Below, piece by piece: positions 6,538 to 9,236 of a DNA stretch of 9,236 nt. The position numbers and the translations under genes were made by a program. The notes beneath the pieces were generated by a model. The model was not told the origin of the DNA and did no database searches. It saw only the letters and a program-made list of their open reading frames with translations. Location of the stretch: positions 19,431 to 28,666 of the forward strand of contig MGZO01000037.1 in NCBI GenBank assembly GCA_001802655.1, read 5' to 3'. Within the stretch, counting starts at the first letter, position 1. Every line of letters begins with the position of its first letter. This stretch comes from Hydrogenophilales bacterium RIFOXYD1_FULL_62_11 (GTDB lineage Bacteria > Pseudomonadota > Gammaproteobacteria > Burkholderiales > Thiobacillaceae).

Positions 6538-7083
6538 TTATTTGTCCTTTAATGCGTAAATGGCGGGTAGATTGCGCCACAGCCCGTAAGCGTCCATGCC
6601 GCAGCCGAACACATAGCGGTTGGGCACATCCAGTCCCACGAAATCGGCCCGGATCGGTTTGTCCAGGCCATTGATTTTATCGGTCAGTACCGCAGACCAC
6701 ACCCGGGCGGCGCCCATTTCCAGCAGCTTGTCGCGAATCGCCGCCAGGGTTTCGCCCTCGTCCAGAATATCGTCGAGCACCAGCACATGGCGGCCCGCCA
6801 CGCTCTGCCCCGGCAGCACTTTCCATTCGATCTCGCCGCCGTGCGTCTTGCCGCGATAACGGGTGACATGCAGATAATCGAATTCCAGCGGAAATTTCAA
6901 CTTCGGCAGCAACTGGCCCGCAAACACCACGGCGCCCCCCATCACCGGCAACACCAGCGGAAATTCCCCTGCCAATGCCTGCGCAATTTCATCCGCCAGA
7001 CGCACCAGCGCAGCCTGCACGTCTGATTCCGGCACGATGCATTCAGCACCTTCCAGCAGTTGTTGTGCTTCAAGCGGAGACAT
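6538..7083 (-). CDS. hpt: Hypoxanthine-guanine phosphoribosyltransferase
   Basis: Converts hypoxanthine or guanine plus PRPP into IMP or GMP in the cytosol. The protein has 181 residues. The PRPP-binding signature VLVLDDILDEGETL (100-113) is intact with D104 and D105. PVMGGAVVF (46-54) forms the pyrophosphate loop region, TRYRGKT (74-80) fits the flexible loop, and the C-terminal DFVGLDVPNRYVFGCGMD (147-164) is the purine-binding part. I chose the ATG at 7083 because it lies in the hpt-ampD gap and gives the family length; the frame extends to 7476 only as an antisense of ampD. No strong ribosome binding site is seen. It is first in the minus-strand cluster, directly ahead of the phosphorylase whose product, hypoxanthine, it would use. 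Confidence 0.93.
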   Translation of the reverse strand: MSPLEAQQLLEGAECIVPESDVQAALVRLADEIAQALAGEFPLVLPVMGGAVVFAGQLLPKLKFPLEFDYLHVTRYRGKTHGGEIEWKVLPGQSVAGRHVLVLDDILDEGETLAAIRDKLLEMGAARVWSAVLTDKINGLDKPIRADFVGLDVPNRYVFGCGMDAYGLWRNLPAIYALKDK

Positions 7084-7161
7084 GACGGGCTCGTAATTCG
7101 ACGAAAGCCGGCAGTCTAAGCGATGTTTCCAGACCTTGCGCGGGTCGGGTAAGCTTGAGCC

Positions 7162-7722
7162 ATGTCCGTTTCCTCTCCCGACTCCCGTGCTTTTGATGCT
7201 GACGGCTGGCTGACAAATGCCCGTCAGATCCCCTCGCCCAACTGCGATGCTCGCCCTGACGGCGTGGCAATCGAGCTCATCGTCCTCCACAACATCTCGC
7301 TGCCGCCTGGGGTGTTCGACGGCGATGCGGTCATCGATCTTTTTACCAACCAGCTCGACTGGGATACGCATCCGTATTACCAGGCGATTCGCGACATCAA
7401 GGTGTCTGCGCACTTTTTCATTCGCCGCGACGGCAGCCTGATCCAGTTCGTGCCATGCAGCCTGCGCGCATGGCATGCCGGTGTATCAAGCTGGTGCGAG
7501 CGTGAACGCTGCAACGATTTTTCCATCGGAATCGAGCTGGAAGGCACGGACGACCTGCCATTCACCGAAGCCCAGTACACCAGTCTGCTGCCATTGCTGC
7601 AATTGCTGAAACAGGCTTATCCGATTCGGGACGTGGTGGGGCACAGTGAGATTGCGCCGGAGCGCAAGACCGATCCGGGAGTGTGTTTTGAGTGGGAGCG
7701 GGTGCGGGGGTTGGAGAGTTGA
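7162..7722 (+). CDS. ampD: 1,6-anhydro-N-acetylmuramyl-L-alanine amidase
   Basis: A cytosolic zinc amidase that cuts the peptide from anhydro-muropeptides during cell-wall recycling. Its loss derepresses AmpC beta-lactamase in species with AmpR. The protein has 186 residues, close to the usual 183-190. The amidase_2 fold spans about 35-175, with zinc ligands H43 (IVLHNIS), H161 (VVGHSEIAP) and D171 (RKTDPG). K169 matches the catalytic lysine, and IGIELEG (122-128) is the conserved strand. There is no signal peptide, which fits AmpD rather than the periplasmic AmiD. Divergent from hpt across 78 bp; only a poor Shine-Dalgarno sequence (TTGAG) precedes the ATG. The neighbour ampE is absent; the gene is followed by a repeat element. 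Confidence 0.95.
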   Translation: MSVSSPDSRAFDADGWLTNARQIPSPNCDARPDGVAIELIVLHNISLPPGVFDGDAVIDLFTNQLDWDTHPYYQAIRDIKVSAHFFIRRDGSLIQFVPCSLRAWHAGVSSWCERERCNDFSIGIELEGTDDLPFTEAQYTSLLPLLQLLKQAYPIRDVVGHSEIAPERKTDPGVCFEWERVRGLES

Positions 7723-7801
7723 AACGTTCGGGTTGATTGTGGATTTGCCGGAAGGTTTTTACCTGGCAACTGACCGTTGGCCGGGGGTAGCCCGGCAGCT
7801 A

Positions 7802-7836
7802 GTCACTTTCTTTGTCAATGCGACAAAGAAAGTGAC
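7802..7836. repeat. Perfect 15-bp palindrome with 5-base loop
   Basis: The arms GTCACTTTCTTTGTC and GACAAAGAAAGTGAC are exact reverse complements around the loop AATGC. The stem would form on either strand in DNA or RNA. It lies 80 bp after the ampD stop and belongs to the left repeat copy. There is no U-tract, so it is not a classical intrinsic terminator. It may protect the ampD 3' end or be a recognition structure for a transposase acting in trans. Confidence 0.85.
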
Positions 7837-8074
7837 CAAAGAAAACGCACCCCGACATCCCCGAAACCCCGAAAACTGAGCCTACCGGGTGGGCGTCAAA
7901 GAACTCGCCCCGCTTTTGTAATGCTTGATTGATTTTTGTGAGCGGGGCTCAGACAGCTTTGCCGCTGATCCACCCGTCAGGCTCAATTTTCGGCGGTTCT
8001 GAGAGGGGTAGAAAGTCAAAACCAGGTCAGAGGTAACGGCACGGTTTGCACGCTGTTGCTGCAACGCACACCCA

Positions 8075-8107
8075 GCGCAATACGCCTGCGGATAATGCGT
8101 ATTACGC
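8075..8107. repeat. Imperfect palindrome at the inner end of the left repeat
   Basis: Arms GCGCAATACGC (8075-8085) and GCGTATTACGC (8097-8107) pair with one mismatch around an 11-base loop that contains GATAAT, a possible -10 box. It forms the boundary between the repeat and the lipoprotein gene, 50 bp before that start codon. A related GCGCAATGCG is present, inverted, in the right copy (8981-8990). Confidence 0.6.
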
Positions 8108-8157
8108 AGATTAGTAAAGGGCCGAGCAATGAATGATTTGGAATATGAGGAAACAGC

Positions 8158-8916
8158 ATGAGGCGATTACTACTGATAGCAGTGATTGCTGCGCTGGCCG
8201 CAGGTTGCGGTAAACAAACCAGCGGGAAGCCAGAATTGCAGGAGAACACCGAAGCTTATTTCGCTGCACACGGCATCGTGCAGGGGCAGCCGAACGAACT
8301 GCGCATCGGCGGCACGCTGTTCCGGTTTCCGGCGGGGGTGGGGTTGAATCCGTATACCGCCCAGGATGCCTATCTATCGATTGATGGTTCCCCGATAACG
8401 CTCTCGACCAAAGAAGGGTTGGAGCAGGGGAAATACGAAAAGGTGGCGACACCGATTGTGAGGGGGCAGGCGGAGAAGGTGACGTTTTTTCTGGACTCCA
8501 AACGGAAATACGCGCCAGGCTTTGATCCGTTCCAATCCGGCGACGTCAGGGTGAAAATCTCGAAATATGGAGCACCAGCCTACCCGGATATCTTCGAGAA
8601 ATCGATTCGAGATAAACCAATCGTTATCGAGCATTCAGAGTTTGGCTTGAAAGAGTATCGCTCTGAGAAATATTGGATTGGCTCAGTTTATGAGAGCACG
8701 TTCCCACATCTACAACAAGCCGCTGATGGCGGAAAGCTATTCTTCGTCTGCCAACCCTCGCAACATCCCATGTCTGGCTTGTGCGGTACCTCGTACTGGC
8801 AGGCAGACGGCAAATACTCGGTTTCCATCGCGATGGACGGACCTTTTTTTCTTGAGCACTGGCAGGAGGCTTACCCCGCCGTCACTCGCTTCGTAGATTC
8901 CGTAGTTGCCAAATAA
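8158..8916 (+). CDS. Lipoprotein of unknown function
   Basis: A protein of 252 residues with an N-terminal lipoprotein signal: a charged start (MRR), a hydrophobic stretch and the lipobox LAAGC, so C17 would be lipidated and the mature protein of about 236 residues anchored to a membrane in the periplasm. A good ribosome binding site (TGAGGA) lies seven bases before the ATG. The mature part has several aromatic and charged segments, such as LRIGGTLFRFPAGVG (48-62) and FFVCQPSQHPMSGLCG (about 196-211), where two cysteines could form a disulfide. I do not recognise a family. Free-standing lipoproteins of this size are sometimes immunity proteins for periplasmic toxins, but nothing here shows a toxin. 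Base composition is visibly lower in GC than map or glnD, particularly after about 8500, and the gene sits alone between inverted repeats, suggesting transfer. Confidence 0.85.
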   Translation: MRRLLLIAVIAALAAGCGKQTSGKPELQENTEAYFAAHGIVQGQPNELRIGGTLFRFPAGVGLNPYTAQDAYLSIDGSPITLSTKEGLEQGKYEKVATPIVRGQAEKVTFFLDSKRKYAPGFDPFQSGDVRVKISKYGAPAYPDIFEKSIRDKPIVIEHSEFGLKEYRSEKYWIGSVYESTFPHLQQAADGGKLFFVCQPSQHPMSGLCGTSYWQADGKYSVSIAMDGPFFLEHWQEAYPAVTRFVDSVVAK

Positions 8917-8960
8917 TTCAGGAGACACACGATCCAACTCAGCATGTAAATCGTGCGATG

Positions 8961-9236
8961 TCTGCATAAAGTAAGCGAAACGCATTGCGCCGGAAGTCCG
9001 TCGTAACACCAGCGTACAAACTGTCGCGTCACCCTCGCCCTGGTTTTGACTTTCTTCCCCTCTCAGCCCCGCCGGAAATTGAGCCTGCCGGGTGGATCAG
9101 CGGCAAAGGTGTTTGAGCTCCGCTCACAAAAATCAAATTTAAAACAGCAAAAGCGGGGCGAGTTCTTTGACGCCCACCCGGCAGGCTCAATTTCCGGGGT
9201 TTCGGGGATCAGCGGGGTCGCCTTTTCTTTGGTTAC
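8961..9236 (-). repeat. Composite hairpin-rich repeat, right copy (inverted, truncated by window end)
   Basis: The reverse complement of this stretch aligns with 7832-8110 over essentially its whole length, with highest similarity between 9039 and 9236. It contains a perfect 24-bp inverted repeat (9072-9095 with 9174-9197) separated by 78 bases. An inner stem GCTCCGCT/AGCGGGGC with one mismatch lies inside it. The outer end (CTTTTCTTTGGTTAC) is cut at the window edge just where the left copy enters its long palindrome, so the element continues beyond 9236. No coding sequence is seen in it. The gap between the lipoprotein stop and this copy (8917-8960) holds nothing recognisable. Confidence 0.8.

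Larger units (their letters stand above)
7774..8110 (+). repeat. Composite hairpin-rich repeat, left copy
   Basis: A non-coding element that matches the reverse complement of the right edge of the window. Shared sequence begins near 7832 and continues to about 8110, with exact blocks such as 7885-7918 (34 bases identical to 9148-9181 inverted). From outside to inside it contains a GCCGGG/CCCGGC hairpin (7780-7796), a long perfect palindrome (7802-7836), a large stem with 24-base arms (7869-7892 and 7970-7993, three mismatches) enclosing an inner perfect 8-bp stem (7907-7914 with 7941-7948), and a terminal palindrome (8075-8107). The layout is typical of MITE/REP-like non-autonomous elements. 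The first part resembles a CTTTCTTTG/CAAAGAAAG repeat that I recall as widespread in proteobacteria. There is no transposase. It could also act as a terminator for ampD. Confidence 0.8.

Noticed and set aside
7084..7476. N-terminal extension of hpt by 131 codons
   Set aside because: It is antisense to ampD and not homologous to phosphoribosyltransferases. The ATG at 7083 gives the normal family length.
7646..7879. Open frame across the end of ampD and the left repeat
   Set aside because: It reads through the repeat hairpins in an arbitrary frame. Such repeat-derived frames are commonly over-annotated.
8038..8050. GGCACG followed by TTTGCA upstream of the lipoprotein, reminiscent of sigma-54
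   Set aside because: The distance between the GG and GC doublets is two bases too short for a functional -24/-12 element.
7774..9236. CRISPR array or integron-type cassette
   Set aside because: There are only two copies, in inverted orientation and far apart, with no regular spacers and no integrase. This does not fit either system.

Overview
The window looks like the chromosome of a GC-rich betaproteobacterium, most likely of the Nitrosomonadales type (Thiobacillus/Sulfuricella-like). This is an inference from the style of the proteins, the map-glnD pair and the codon use; no rRNA or other taxonomic marker is present. It is mainly a housekeeping region. The right end carries a repeat-flanked accessory gene.

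Left part (1-3800): a minus-strand gene runs off the left edge. A 356-bp intergenic region follows, with an AT-rich stretch and a perfect 16-bp palindrome. Then come map (methionine aminopeptidase) and glnD (PII uridylyltransferase/uridylyl-removing enzyme) on the plus strand. They are joined by a GTGA stop/start overlap.

Middle (3817-7083): six co-directional minus-strand genes. In transcription order these are a hypoxanthine-guanine phosphoribosyltransferase (hpt), a methylthioinosine/methylthioadenosine-type phosphorylase, a 16S rRNA pseudouridine synthase (rsuA-like), a peptide deformylase (def), a FlaF-domain protein and a small basic protein of unknown function. The first four are nearly gapless or overlapping. 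The phosphorylase and hpt make a biochemically sensible pair, because the hypoxanthine released by the first is the substrate of the second. Between def and the FlaF-like gene lies a 114-bp gap containing a near-consensus sigma-54 (-24/-12) promoter. The last two genes are therefore probably a separate transcription unit, and a flagellar or nitrogen-linked role is plausible.

Right part (7084-9236): ampD (anhydro-muropeptide amidase) is divergent from hpt. After ampD lies an extended non-coding repeat built from several hairpins. A second copy of it lies in inverted orientation at the right edge and is cut by the window end. The two copies flank a single lipoprotein gene of unknown function, which is visibly less GC-rich than the rest. 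The result resembles a one-gene cargo between two inverted, non-autonomous repeat elements. No transposase, tRNA, rRNA or CRISPR array was seen.

The observations most worth following up are the sigma-54 promoter with its FlaF-like gene and the inverted repeat pair around the lipoprotein. I did not see a clearly new multi-gene system.
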